Origin: Prinia subflava
Lineage: Eukaryota > Chordata > Aves > Passeriformes > Cisticolidae
NCBI RefSeq assembly: GCF_021018805.1
Contig: NC_086256.1
Coordinates: forward strand, 13,334,032 to 13,398,031
Length of the DNA: 64,000 bases
Direction of reading: 5' to 3'
Shown: positions 25,191 through 38,690 of the stretch, one piece after another
Position numbering within the stretch: position 1 is the stretch's first letter
How the letters are laid out: each line of letters starts with the position of its first letter
The notes under the pieces: model-generated
The model's input: the letters and a program-made list of their open reading frames with translations, nothing else
What the model was told of the DNA's origin: nothing
The model's database searches: none
Program-made: the position numbers and the translations under genes

Positions 25191-28100
25191 AGAGTTTGTG
25201 CAGAAATTAGGAGAAATTTTAAGAACTGTATCATATCAGGGCACTTCTTCAGAGGTTCCTCAGAGGGAAAGCAACCCACCAGGGAGAACAACACTAGCCA
25301 ACAACAAATCAGCTGTGGAAGCTCGAAACCAAGCAGGTGAAGCCTGGAAGTTTACAGACCCTCTCTTGACAAACAGCAACACAGAGTGGATAATCCAGAT
25401 CTCTTTCTGAATATTCTTTCAGCTCTTAAAAGACCATTTCCATATTCTTTCTCAAGAGTGACTGCAGAAGTTATGAACGCTCTGTTTTACTTCAGTAAAT
25501 AGCCCAAGGTGTAACTTAGCAGTCATGTCTTTGAGAAGTCCTTGAGATATTTCTTGAGGAATAAGAGCATAAGAAAATGTCTAATAAGATTCAAATTATC
25601 TTCCTCTCATGAGCACTATTGACTTGAAACTAGCATTGATTTCAGCAGAATATGCAGAATAATGACAAGTTTATAATTTCATATAATAGTTGTATCGTCT
25701 TTAGTACTTTATTTCTAGTTAATTATCACCTGAACAGAACTGAAAGTGAGAACACCATTTTCACCTTTCTAGGTGGGATGAAACTAATCCAACTCCATAA
25801 CCTGCTTCACATTTGAAAATATCAGACAGCTGGTACTCAGATCACAGCAGAAGGTATTTAGTGGAAACAACTGTCAGATTTGATTTATTTAGCATTATTC
25901 AGATTTAAAACCAAGGCTTTTAGCTGATGTGTGAATTCTAGAGAGACATTTAAATGCCTTTTTATTATTTTGATTGTTTGTTCTGAGATTTTGTCTTTAA
26001 CAAATTTACAGAAGAGCATTATCTTTTATCATTGTGACCAGGGTCCTGTAGGTTTTGTTGAAATGTACGTGACTTGGGTTCTGTTTATTTAAACTACAGA
26101 GACATGAGACATTCTTTCTACAGCCCACACTTTACTAAGGACTTCCAACACACTTCTGATGTTTTCGTTCCATCTGCACAAATATTCAATAAGACAGCAG
26201 GCAGCAATGTTTATTCTGGTGATGAATATACGGGGTCATTCAAGTACTGAAGGTGGATTTTCAAGTGCCAGAAGTGTGGATCTCTTTCCTTTCCCTAGAG
26301 TAATCATTTTCTTGACTACTTCCATACAGGCAAGCACCTTGCCCTGGGATAGAAACTAACTGCAGGTAGTTAAATGTAGCTAAGGTATCAGAAATGAAGT
26401 GTAATAACTTGAGAGATGGACTGGATTTCAACTTCTTGGATGCTGATCTGACTTGATCTTTGAACCTCCTGAACTTGTGTTACCAGTATGAAATAGAATG
26501 TTGTGTTAAACAGGCATTTGTTAACAAAACAAGCAAAATGGAATGGGTATCTTCATTCAAATACCACTCTTTGATAATTAACACTTTGGCATAGGGAAAT
26601 TGTTGTGAATACACATCAATGGAACAGCTCTTTGCAGTAATATGTGAATGAATTATGTGAAACAAGAAGTTACCTTTTCTTTGACTTTATCCTGAACTGT
26701 TCCAGAGGTAAGTATCATACTCCTTCATGTTTTTCACTGGAACAACAGCATGCCAAAGAGAAAAACGCACTTCTTCAAAGTTGCTTATGAACATGATCAA
26801 CTGGAGGATGCTTCAGATAAGCATCACAGGCAGAAGAAAAAGAGAAACATTACTGATTTTTGACAGAGCTGCAAGTACACCTCACAGTGATTTATCTCTA
26901 GATAATCTATTTCAGCTATAAAACTAGTAAGACCTTTCTTTGAAACATAGTGTAGTCAGATAGAGATGAAACCATAAAGGTCATGATACATTCTGAAATT
27001 CAGACACATACTGAGGTGCCAAACACATTCAACTGGAAAAATTTATCCTTAATGTAATTCCCATTCCTGTTCCTGAGACCTCTGTGAGGAAGACTGAAGT
27101 AGTTCTTGTATTTTCTTATGCAACCAGACAGGAAAACAAGAAAAATCTGTAAAGGTCTGTAAATCTAAGAGATGCTCTTGAAGTGGGAATTATGTAACAA
27201 TTACGGAATAAAGACACTAAGAATAAATATATGGCTGAATTAAGACCATCATACAACTTTTCTGCTCCCAAATCTGATATATCATATTCAAATCATTAGA
27301 GATGTAGTAAAATAAGAATGTATAATCCTTTATGACATGGCCAATAAGTGTTAAACTGGGCACATTCTAAGCAGATTAAGTACTTTTTCTATGTGAATGA
27401 CTTAAAAATCTAAATAAACGAATTAAATTAGGAATCTACCATGCTCTAATGACAGAATTTTAGATATAAAGTCACTGCATTATCATGAATTCCAGGAACT
27501 AGAAGCATTCTAAACATATTCAGGAGTATATTCATTATAGTCTGTCATTAAACCCTTCCAAAAATAATGCCTTTTCAAGCACTGTGAAAAACAAGAGAAG
27601 TGATGCTTGTGAAGTAGCAGTAGGTATTCATTTATGGCCACTTACCAATAAAACCGTAACATACACTCAAGTATAAAAGAGAACTGTATAAACAGAAACA
27701 ATTTCTGACAGTGATCTATAGCCTCACTTCAAAAAGGAAATCTTCCTTGAGTGACACATTGAGAATTGTAATAAAAAATTAGCTCAATACCTCAGTCACT
27801 AGGCTACATCAATCTTTGTTTCCAGTGACAGTTTCTGATTTTAAGTTAAACTCAAAAAAGAACCCCTAAGATACGTTATTTTACTCACCAATGTCAGAGA
27901 ATCAATATTCATGCAAGACATAATTTTTTGAAAAGAAGAGAAAATGTCTAGTATTTATTTATCCCAACAATGATCACAGGTTAATCTCATATGGTCTTTG
28001 AAAAGACCTGGATGTGACTCTTTCTGTATATCAAAAATGTTGAGCCAAGTTCAGTCAAACAAGATTAAAACATTTTGTAGTTTTCCATACTATCTCAAGC

Positions 28101-30857
28101 TTTTATAGTCTTTTAATCCCTCTCAACACCTTTGAATACAGCACTAAACTAAAGGACTTCATTATAGTCTTGTGTTTTCTTCTATTTCTACTGAGATCTG
28201 AAAAAATAGGTAGATATCTCTAATTTAAACTATAAGATAGTATTACCTAGCTCTCAAATTTCTATTTTCTTATAAGTTGATTATCCCCACAATATCCAGG
28301 CTCAGAATTTAAAAAATAAACACATTTCCCTTCTCCAGATAACAGAAAAAATGAGATAGCAAAGTGTGTGTGTGTCTATGCATGAGAAATGTAATTAGGG
28401 AAAGCCAGTTCAATGACATGAGTTCTGAATGCTGTGATAGTAAGAGTAATTTTTATTTATTCCTGTGGTAAGTTTCATAAGCTTAGTTCTCCTCTCTGTT
28501 AGTGAGATTTCCTCTTCTGGTCACAGTTTTGTGATTCCAGTGGAATGTAGCTGTCAGAGTTTATAGCAAGGAGTATATTTAAAATATATAGGGCTCTGAA
28601 TATCAGCAAATGAAACAATCTACAACATATATTCACTTGGAGACTGCGTGGAATGCAGAGCAGAGAAATGATGTTTTCAGTTCCTTGCAATTTCTACCAC
28701 TTTGAACTTTCATCTTTATTTGCAGTTTCTTTACAAAGAGTGGGTTATAATAAACACATCTGGGGATCAGAAACCATCATTGCAACATCTGTGCTTGGGA
28801 GACTGAATTATACATTTCTGGAATACTATGTCCCAAATAATAATAGAAATTTTTAAGCCATAATCAATCATAAATCTGCAGTAATATTAAGGGATTGATG
28901 ATAGCCATAAAATACACCTATAAAACATACACAACACATTTTTTAAGGAGTCAATAAAAAAAGAGCTAGGCTGCTGAGGTCACAGAGACATAAGGGAGAA
29001 AGATTTTCTAAGACTCTGGTTCATCACCATTTCTCTAATCTCTCCATCTCCACCTGGCAGGCAACAACATTTCCTTCCTCCTCCTGACAATTGCCTTTCC
29101 TTTTGTGCCTTGATTCTGCTCTACAGGGCCAGAGGAAGAGTCATTTTCGTTCAGCATAGTCCAGAGTCAGGGCTGCAAAGAAGTAAGGGGGTCTGAGAGA
29201 CCATAAAAGCCACCAGGTGCCTTCAGTGGGAGCAGAAATTGGTTTATGCTCAAGAGAAAAAAACCCAAAAACCTCTTCTCCCGAAAACCAGTTTCTCCAG
29301 CCTCAGTTTCTGCCAAGGTCTGAGTTAACAGATCACATAACTTCTATGAAACACATGATTTGCTTTGTTGAAAACTAACTACATTTGAGGTTTAATTCCT
29401 ATAGATTCTGAAAACTGTTGCAGCTAAAAGACACTGTTTTTGATCACTGCAAAAGTGATTTAAAGCAAAAGTCTAAATGTCCCAAAACCTTGACATAAAG
29501 TTTGAAAGACCCTACAAAACACAGCTGAGACCTCTAGGTTTGGCAGACAGGAGGCACTATATGGAAGATCACATTACTGTATGGAAAAACCAAAGGGAGC
29601 CCTTGTGTTCTGGGCTTCTGCAGTCACATGCCATGCTTTACAGCATAGGAAACCAACTCCTCTGGCCAGGAGAGCAGAAAATCCTGCTCAGGGGTGTGTC
29701 AAAAGCCTCAACACCTCCAAAGGAGGCCTATATTCAGAGATGCAGAATGCAAGGAAGCTAAAGACACATCCACAGGACAGGTTTTCTTAGGATACAATTG
29801 TAGTTGCTGGTCTCTAAAAACAACTCCAAAAACCTAAGCATGCCACGTTGGCACAGTGCTCACTCTGCCACCTAGGAATATTGTCTTTGGTCAAAATCTC
29901 TACTGCTACCAGAGCCCTACAGCCTAGAAGGAAGTGTCCATATTCAATAAACCTACAAAGTCATGGCTGGAGAAACTGGAGCAAATCATCTCTTTCTCAG
30001 TTTAGTAAATGCCAGGTTCTTCATGGGAATGCCCAGTTCTCCAATTATTTTGGAATGCAAGCTTGGGGTTTTTTTTTTTTATTTTTAATTATGAACTTGG
30101 AAATAACCACAGAATAAAATATAAGTTGATGCTCAGTCTTTATAGCAACAAATCAATCAGAATTCAAACAGAATAAAATGTAAATTTAAATGTCTGATCA
30201 ACTTCTCCTGTAGTTTTTTATCTATAAAATTTCCATTAACTCTTCAGCTCCATCCTCTCTGTGAATTAACCTGGCTATGTACTTCAAGCAACACTCTTAG
30301 AATTCTTTCATATCTTTGCTGTTGTTTCTTTCTTTTCCTGCCTGCAGTTTTATACTTTAGTGTTTGGGTTCAGGAGGATCATATCTTTTCATGTTACTTT
30401 TTCTATTTTCTTTTTTTTCCCCATAGCTTCTGCTTAGATTTTCATATTTTTTCTTAATCACATCTTTGCATTTAATTTCCAAAGACTTAAAATTAATTGA
30501 TTTATATCGATTAAGCAGAAGGAAGTAGAGTTTAAGGAAGAGTTTCAGAGATTATATCAGGATGAATCAGCTTCTAGAGGAACACTAAAGGTAGCTCTAA
30601 AATTAAGTCATTGGATGGAAACTTTTTAATCACACATCTGTGGATAAGGCATTTTTACAGTTACTTTGGCCATTCAGCTTCTGTCTAATCATGAAGATAC
30701 TTAAACTTCATTGCCTTCACTGCAATTTTCCCAAAATGCTTAGAGTTGAAAACTCAGGAATCAATAGAATATTTTAATCTAGTCTAGATTCAACAGTTTG
30801 ACAGGCTTGAAACTATGTTGCTTAATATCAAACACCGCAGAAATCTAACTAACAGAG

Positions 30858-30920
30858 AGAGACCAGAACCCAAGACTTCTCTCCCTCTGGCAAGTGTCCT
30901 GATCACTGAACTACATATTT
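30858..30920 (-). mobile_element. tRNA-derived SINE relic (MIR/CORE-SINE-like)
   Basis: On the minus strand 'tagttcagtgatcagga' (about 30898-30914) resembles an A box, and 'ttgggttctggtc' (about 30861-30873) a B box. The order and spacing fit the tRNA-like head of an amniote MIR-type SINE. The copy at 22893 shares the layout. The body to the left (about 30780-30857) is too diverged to place with confidence. The copy is inactive. Confidence 0.5.
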
Positions 30921-33699
30921 ATGTTTTTCTGCTTGCCAGCTTTCTGCATAATGGTGCAGCCACACCAGGAGAGGGACACTGATGCCTAAATGGTTTGGTA
31001 AGCATGTTCCCAAGAGGCAAAATACCAGATCAAATGTGCTTCACTGGAAAGAAAATATGTGACTGAAGTACTGGAAAGTCTGTGAGGATGCTGACTCGAC
31101 TACAAACCTGTTATAGAGAAGAGTTCTTCCACTTTTATATGAGTTTTAAAAGACAGCAATACCTGAAAGTCAGAGAGCGCAACTCATGCCTCCCAGGGGA
31201 TTTAGCCTTTTACAGTGCACACCTCAATACTCACTGTAAATTGAATAATATTACTCTAGACAAATGTGGACTAAAGTCTAAATATGAGTGTGCTTATACA
31301 CAAGTAACCTAACAGATGCTGGCACAGCTTAGAGGTGCCTCAAACAAACTTGTGTTGAGATTAAGATCTGAATTTCACTTCACAAAACCAACTCAACCAA
31401 CTTCAGATCTCCATGTTACTTGAAGAACAAGAAGCATCAGAATTCAACCATCATTGTGCAAGCTGCACCTACAGTTGCCTAACTACCAATTAGTTAAACT
31501 AATACTCATTTCTGGCCTCTTCTGTAACTAGCTAGGATTTAACATTCCAGTCGGCATTTCCCACATTTTCCAAAGTTTCTTACACTCCAAATGCTTTGTG
31601 AATCTCCATTGGCGTAATAACATTATTCTTCTTTGTGAATGTCATCTGTTTGGTAAATATCACCAAATGTTGTGTGTTTGGTAAATAACATTAATTGTGC
31701 GCCTCAGCAAAATAGAGAGGGCAGACTATTTACATGGGTCTTAAATTGTTTATCACTTGTAGCACAGACAGGCCTGACTGTGCTATAGTTAAAGGGGAAA
31801 CATACAGGATACATGAGTAATAGATAGTTTTGGCCATGAATTAAAGGATAAAAATTATATAGGATATTGTCATAACTCTTAAATATCAAATAACACTTTA
31901 TAAGTACATTCTGGTCAGCAGTCCCTGACTGGGAAATCCAGGATATTAAAAGACTTTTAAAAGTCACTACTTTTATAACTACTTTTCTTTACCAAAAGTC
32001 AGATAACAGTTGTTGTGAAGACAAATTCTTTTGTTTAATCTGCTTTTTATTGGTTAAGCCAAGTACTCTGTAGGTATTTGGCCAAGAAAATATAGAAAGA
32101 TATTCAGGTGTCATTGGATGTAATTTTGAAGTTTACACACTTTTTTAGCCTGGCAAGCAAAAATATTTCACCCAGGATATTATGCATGCACTGGGCTGCC
32201 AAAAATATGTTTAAATGTTGCAGATCTACAGTGCCATCTGGCCCAGCAGCTTTTCAGATACAGTCTAGAGACATAAGAGGGAGAGACACTGCTGGATATC
32301 TCATAAGAGATATCTATTATATCTATTTCCAAGGAATCAAAGATGTCATCTAAAATACAGCAGGCCACTCTCAACAGTAGCCACCATATTTTCCAAGACA
32401 ATTAAGGAAACAAGTCATGAAGAACCTTTATAAGCTCTCAACAGGATAAGGTATTCACACGTGCATTATGGAGATATACATCAATATACTGACCCACACA
32501 TACCTTTGCATTGTTTAGGGGTGACATGGCTTGTTACCATTTACAGGAACAGTATTAGAACTAACTAGACAATGCAAAAGATGAGAGTAAATAAATATAA
32601 ATACCAAGTATTTCCTGAAGGAAAGAAAAAATAAAGGAAACCCCAAATAAACCAGAAATCTGTCTGCTTAATCTATTTCTGATTGATCCTCCTGATACTC
32701 AAGATACTTCTCATTACTGCACCTCTTTCCCAGGTACCAGGTAGCATTTTATCAACTTTATAGCTTTACATTTGAGGTTACTCAGGAATATGGCCTCCTT
32801 CTAATTTTCTTCATTTGACAGCATTCATAACCTTTGCAAAAGTAATTCTCTAAGAACAGATATGTTTCAAACTAAGAAAGTTTGAAAGGGAAAACTGGCT
32901 ACTTGCTAATAAAAGCAAATGCTGCATAACAGCAGAAATTAAAGGTATAACTGCTAGAAACTCATGAAGATTTAATAGAATCATTTAATATTAGAACAGG
33001 GTGGGGGGGAAAGACCACAAAACAACCATAGTCAGCAATATACACAGCACATGTAATTTTTTTACTGATTCCAGAAATTATTAGACCTTGTTTTCACACA
33101 TGCATTCAAATTTTTCTCAATGGATTTTCTAGTTTCATTGCTTTAAAAATAACTAATTTATTTAAATCCTGAATTTTATTTTAAAAAATCTTAATATTCA
33201 GTATGAAAAATTCCAAGTGACTAAGGGTTAAGTAGTGTCATGCCACTCTAACTTTTATAATTCTGAACCTTTCTTAAAGAATCAGGATTTTAAGTCTTGG
33301 GGAGAGGTAAACCTAAAGGACATTCATTGCTAAGATGTATCAGTAATTTTTGAATCATTATAACCTTAGCCATGGAGAGAAAAAAAAATGCCTGTGTCAC
33401 ATTTTGTCACAAAATGCTCATTTGTATACAAAAATGAGGTAGACTACATTAAAATTGACTGGCTAAAGATAGAATTATTTTTCAAAGTAATTACAGAATA
33501 AAGTCGTGAAAATAACAGCACAGAGTATTATTTTGGGCAATACAAACAGGTCCCTTCCCAGATAACCTTCTCCAAAATGTCTGAAATCTGGGGGAGAAGC
33601 ATTTAGAACCTTCTTAGCCTAGTGCAGTATTTCTGCTGCACCAGGAATAATGCAATTTATTAAAAGAAATAAATAACCATCCATATAACCTAACTTTCT
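30921..33699. other. AT-rich non-coding DNA
   Basis: No gene is recognised. There is a short repeat of tgtttggtaaata (about 31648 and 31676) and a G-run at 33002-33009. Nothing resembles an exon. Confidence 0.6.
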
Positions 33700-34110
33700 G
33701 TCACCAACACAAGCTAATTGAGTAGGTGGGCTTGTTGTGAGCTCGGAAGGCAGTTCTCCCCCTGCCTGGCTGTGTCTGTGCAGAGCACTGAAGACTCTGT
33801 CTCTGAGCAGTGCAAGCAAAGTCTCTCCTGTGTCACACACCTATAAATAGGCGTAGTGTATGTATATGTATGGGCAGGCCTCCATGGATTTCATTTTCCA
33901 GTGCAAATAAACAAGCACATTCAGAATCCACTCCCGTGCATTTCCAACAATTAATTTTTGGCAATTTTCAAACAACACAAGGGCGGTAGAATGCACAGCC
34001 TGTGCTGTGTTTACAGCAATATGAACTGTATGCATGCCTGGCTGCTCCTCACTCCCTGCCCAGCTCCCTCCAGCACAGTGAAGGCGCTCTGTGTTTTCTG
34101 AGCTTACACC
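33700..34110. other. Moderately GC-rich unique block, possible regulatory element
   Basis: This roughly 400-bp stretch is less AT-rich than its surroundings and matches no repeat I recognise. It contains the CTATAAATAG box at 33841. Short stretches such as 'ccagtgcaaataaacaagc' and 'aacaattaatttttggc' have the look of unique, possibly conserved DNA. No exon is recognised. The regulatory reading is inference. Confidence 0.3.
33841..33850. promoter_or_regulatory. CTATAAATAG: MEF2-site or TATA-box match
   Basis: CTATAAATAG fits the MEF2 consensus YTA(A/T)4TAR exactly, and it also contains TATAAA. A site this short occurs by chance in AT-rich DNA, so it counts only because it sits in an otherwise less AT-rich, non-repeat block. 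No transcription start or downstream exon can be pointed to. Confidence 0.25.
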
Positions 34111-34889
34111 TTCACTGGTGGAAAGAGAAAATAGACATGATCACCACATATATATGAAGTTATATCTTTATCTATGGATGTGCATATAGAATATAAAACA
34201 CTAATCTGACACAATAATAATAAAAAAATATTCAAATAAAGCACACAAAAACCACCCCAAATCCATAATAAAAAAAGATAATGCTCCACAAAAGCATTAA
34301 CCAAACAAACCTATAAACCAAACAAAAGAATTCAAAATCACTTCTCAGCTATCTTTTCCACAGATGCAGTAAAAAGAACAAATCAATATTGATCCACAAG
34401 GCCTCTCTCCCAGCTCACAGGTGGAAAATTCAGCTGCAACAGCCACTTGGGCCTCTAATCTTGATGACTCTTCCTCCCTTCTAATACTATCTTATTAGAA
34501 GAATCTTGCCTGTAGCTTTTTTAAGGGGTCAAAAAGATTAATGTGATTATACTGGGAGAAACACAGCCCCTGAAACTCTTGCAGATCAGCCAGGAAGCTC
34601 CTCTGTTGCTTATGACAGCCTCTCTCTTGCTCTGCCAGCAAGAAACACCCTTTGTCAGGCTCCAGAAAGAAACAGTAATCCAAGATAAAAACCTTTTCTT
34701 TCCTGTCAGGATTAATGAGAAATGAAGCTGAAGTATTGTGCTGACAAGTATGAGAAGGCAATATTTAAATCAGAGCAAAACCTAGTATACACTGTATGTA
34801 ATTTGATTAAACAGGAATCTAAGTGATCAGTGCTAACAAGGGTCTGCTTTGTTTTCTGATCAGCAGAGAAACGTGAATCAAACTCTTCC
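34111..34889. other. AT-rich non-coding DNA
   Basis: No gene is recognised. A- and CA-rich text lies around 34210-34330. Confidence 0.6.
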
Positions 34890-35190
34890 CAATTAAAGAT
34901 GGGGCCAGGCCACCTGCTGCTGCCTTCAGAGGGGTGAGGGTGGCCCTGCCAGGCAGGGTGGCCTTGCCAGGCAGGGTGGCAGCAGCTGCACCCCCGGGCC
35001 GTGCATCCCTGCGGGACCTGCAGCACTCCCAGCCCTGCAGGGAGCTCACCCAGGACAGCTGGGCCCCTCTGCTCCTGCACTGCAAATCCACCTGCATGAA
35101 ACACTGCCTGCCCAGTGCCAGGGAACACACAAAGCCTCTGCAAAGAGTCAGCCCTCAGAAGGGATAAAGCAGCTCCTAGCGGAGACGCAG
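34890..35190. other. GC-rich block
   Basis: A sharp local rise in GC with some CpG ('cccccgggccgtgcatccc'). It carries an 18-bp tandem duplication at 34941. Overlapping open frames of up to 175 codons run through it on minus and about 115 codons on plus, as expected from composition. None resembles a known protein. Confidence 0.5.
34941..34981 (+). repeat. 18-bp tandem repeat, two copies plus partial
   Basis: tggccctgccaggcaggg (34941-34958) is followed by tggccttgccaggcaggg (34959-34976) and a partial third copy, tggca. Each unit contains the small palindrome ctgccaggcag or its variant. Confidence 0.9.
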
Positions 35191-38100
35191 TGATTGAAGT
35201 CCAGCGAATGATGCCAATAAACAAGTTTTCAATTATCAAAGTACACCCAGGCAGCCAAAGAGAGGCTGCTAAAAGCTGTAATCACACTATTCTGCAGTAC
35301 CTGCTTCAAAAAGTGGAGAGACGTATAATATATTTTGGCTGTAAAAGAACACATAGAGCAGACTATTTAAGAAAATTGCAACCTGCTACAAAAACAAGCT
35401 TGAGTGGCTTCTATTTAAGAGCGTGGGACTGCATTTCAGACCCCATTTCTTACTTCAGGTGAATTATATCTCTGAATCTCACAGCAGTTATCTGTCTGCA
35501 TGTTTTACTTTGACACCATTATATCCTTCTGTCCTTGACCCAATCTGAGACTGACAACCTCTGAGGACTGATAACGGGGCAAAATTTTCCATGAATATGT
35601 TTGTATTTATAAATTAATTTATTTGGGCCACACTAATGTAATTTGTGTATTTGCTTTCTGAACAAAACTTGTTCATTTGGGTTTTGCTGGCTTGAATGTT
35701 TACTGAAGTAAATTCCAAATATGTAGCCAAAGGCATTAGGATCAGAAAGAGGCTTTTAAAGTGTACTGTAGTGTGTCAGTGCATTTATATTTGCACATGA
35801 CAAATGATTCTCACTCAACCAGCCAAGGAAGAGAAAGAAAATTTGGAGCTTTCCTGGCCAGTCATAATTAACCAGTACAACATGAAGAAGTGCTGAAAGC
35901 AGAAAATCTGTTGATAATGAGCAAAAATATTTTCATGTGTTACCAGGTGGTATTCCAACAGTTTTTTCAGACTGGATAGATTCACAGATGAGATATGGTC
36001 ACACTGACTATGCACAGAGTGGAAGCCTACAGAGGGGAAGTCTCCTGGGATAGGAGCTCAGAATCTGTAAAGGATTTACTTGTTTTGAAAGACAAATCTA
36101 TATTTGCATGTACACTGTGCTACAGCAGACTTCCTGAAGCATCACAAACCAACAAAGCTTTTTGTCTGACCTGTTGTCTCATAGTATTGAGTCCTTGGGA
36201 AGACCAAATCTGAATGTGGCTTTGAACACAGAGCATAGGGTGTGAACAACTATTTTTTTTTAATCAAGGTACTGCTCAGTTCTCAGATTATTTTCTTTTT
36301 AATTCTATGTTCATGCAACAGCAGAGTAAAGGTAAATTATTTTATTTGATTTGTGCTTTTAGTAATTTGCCACATTGAAAAAAAAAAAAGAGGTGCATAT
36401 CAGCTCATCAAAATAAAATCTATTGTGGTTTATTCATTTTCCCTTTAGCCAAGACCACTAGCATGGCACAATTAAGCAAATGCTAAAAGCTAGAAGAGGA
36501 GTCTGCAAGGCAGAACTTCCTTTATTGCTGTTGAGCAGTAATGGGGGAATTCCTAGGAAAGAAAGACACCACAGCAGGAGCAGCAGTACCTTTCCTTGAC
36601 TGATCTGACAGAACAGGAGCTTTTACCTTTCCTTGAATGATGTGACAGAACAGCAGCTTTGTTCTGATGCTTCCACCCAGCCTGACCATGTCCTGTACAA
36701 AGCAAATATCTGTCTAGAACATTTTCTGTTTGCAGTGTCACAGAAAATGAAACCACCCCCTTTCCTGCATATTAGTAGCCTCTCCCAGACTCCCGTGATA
36801 AGAGGCCAGGGCATCAAAAATGAAAAGCCTTGCAGAAATCAAAGTGTTTTCAGCCAAATTTTCCAGCATCATAGCTATTTAGAGCCGTGAAAGCTGGTTT
36901 AAGTGTGCTTTTTGCATGATGTTGATTTGAACCTCTCCAGTCTGAAAATTAGTCTGAACTCTTCCAGATCAAGTTTTATTATCTCTGCATGTGAAGGCAA
37001 AATGCACAACACTGCAAATTCTCTAATACATATTTACTGTATTTTTTCAGGTCCTTTGTGAGGAAATGTGAAATCTGTGAAATATCGTCAGCTTTAAGGA
37101 AAGTCTTTAGTTCTTACTAGATTATTGAAATTGATTTGCACTTCACTGCTCTCTTAGACCTCTAGGGACATTAGCATGAGACTCCACCATCATTCCATAT
37201 GATCTTGATGTAGCATATTGTGATTACCATGACTTATGAATTGCATTTAAGAGGAGTACAGTGGATTAAGTGACAGGTTAACTTAAGCAGTGTATGTTCT
37301 CATTTGAACTATTTGGAGAACTAAAATGTGTGTTTAGGCATGGTTAAACTCAAAGCAAATACTAATGCTGTATCTGGCAACCAGAGTAAGCAAAAATTTT
37401 CCTTGGCACTTTATTTATCAAACAGATCTTTACAAGGATAAAGAAAGATCTCAACAGGCACAAATATGATAGTTTTTCATGGGGATTTTTGTGCCTGTTT
37501 GGAAAACAGTGTCTCCTTACATCATCTTGCATAGGAGTCCATCCAAAATGAAATGCACTCACTCGCTAAGAAATTTGGACATGAGGAGCAAAACATTTTC
37601 TGGTGTATAGGCTAAAAACATTGCTGTGACAGGTTAGTGCTGAGCAACTTCAAACTTAGCCTCACCAATGCTGCAAGGATTTCCTCAGCTGTCACATTCT
37701 AGAAGCAGATTCCTTTCCATGTATTTTGATCTATGTTGACAAACCGACTCAGCTAAGAACTGTATTTTAAAGAACTACGTTAACTATGTAAGGAATTATG
37801 TTTACCTCCCTTAAAGGTACTATTTTCATAAAATATGGCCTTTCATAGTGGAGAGAGCCCAGTTGCTGCCTCTCAGTGTTCCACATGTGTGCTGAGACAA
37901 ACATGAGTCATGGGAATATCCCTCTGGGGCAATTCCAATGGGAAAATGCTCTCAGACATTCAAACACACTCTGGTCCAGCTTTCTTAGGTCACCAAAATC
38001 TCCATGTATTTTCCCTGAAACCAAGGTCTTCCAGGTTTACTGAAAGGGAGCAAAACACAGGCAAACAACACAGTATGGCTAAAAACTCTGCTCAAAACCA

Positions 38101-38561
38101 CAGGGTAAGAATTCTAGTAAAGCCCTACAGAAAGCCTGTGATACTCATTCCACTCAATCGGGGCAGGATTTGCCTTCCTTCAGCTTCAATTATCATTTTC
38201 CTGAAGGCTGAAGGTAAAAGGCTATTCTGGGCTTTTATTCCTAAGTGTTCTGGTTTTCCCATCAGGTAAGTTTGACATCCTACATAGGTGTAGCAGGGCA
38301 CAGTTATCTTTTTCTGTACTAAGAAGTGGAAATTTATATATCACAGATTTATTCATAAACTCTCATACAATGCTGTAGTCCTTAAGATGCATGAACAAAT
38401 TTGTAAGATACACTAGTTACGTGTACAAGAACAAGTGAAAATTCAGGACTCTGCAACAATTCAAAGCCTAAGAAAAGCCTAGCAAAATCAAAGCCTAGGA
38501 AATCTGAGTGTCATGCTCTGTACTCAAACAGTTTACTGCAAAATTTATTATTTGAACTTGG
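35191..38561. other. AT-rich non-coding DNA
   Basis: No gene is recognised. It contains the 37-bp duplication at 36587 and an A12 tract at about 36379-36390. The 119-codon plus open frame at 37910-38269 does not resemble a known protein. Confidence 0.6.
36587..36660 (+). repeat. 37-bp tandem duplication
   Basis: tacctttccttgactgatct... at 36587-36623 is repeated directly at 36624-36660. The copies differ at three positions. It is an exact head-to-tail duplication with no spacer. The unit is 37 bp, so it is not frame-preserving. Confidence 0.95.
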
Positions 38562-38690
38562 TGGGGATTTTTTTGGCGGGGGGAGGTTGGTGTGTAGGTG
38601 GGGGTTTTTTGGTGTGGGTTTTATTGGGTGTTTTTTTGTGGGGTTTTTTTTTGTTTGCTTTTGGTTTTGTTTTTGGTTTTTTTTTTTGTA
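38562..38690 (+). repeat. G/T-rich low-complexity tract
   Basis: G-runs of 3-6 (gggg, cgggggg, ggggg, ggg, ggg, gggg) are separated by T-runs, followed by T9-T11 blocks and ggtttt repeats. Several loops between G-runs exceed 7 nt, so this is a long-loop G-quadruplex candidate rather than a strict one. It makes an artificial glycine/phenylalanine-rich open frame on plus and a lysine/proline-rich one on minus. Neither is a gene. Confidence 0.9.

Larger units (their letters stand above)
22956..30857. other. AT-rich non-coding DNA
   Basis: No gene is recognised across this 7.9-kb stretch. It contains the direct repeat at 23038 and the palindrome at 23494 (both listed), a short ggagtgat repeat at about 25163-25190, and an A/C tract at 29257-29272. 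Open frames do not exceed about 95 codons and none is protein-like. Confidence 0.6.

Noticed and set aside
34712..35239. 175-codon minus-strand open frame
   Set aside because: It spans the GC-rich block with an 18-bp tandem repeat and has an unrecognised, repeat-driven sequence.
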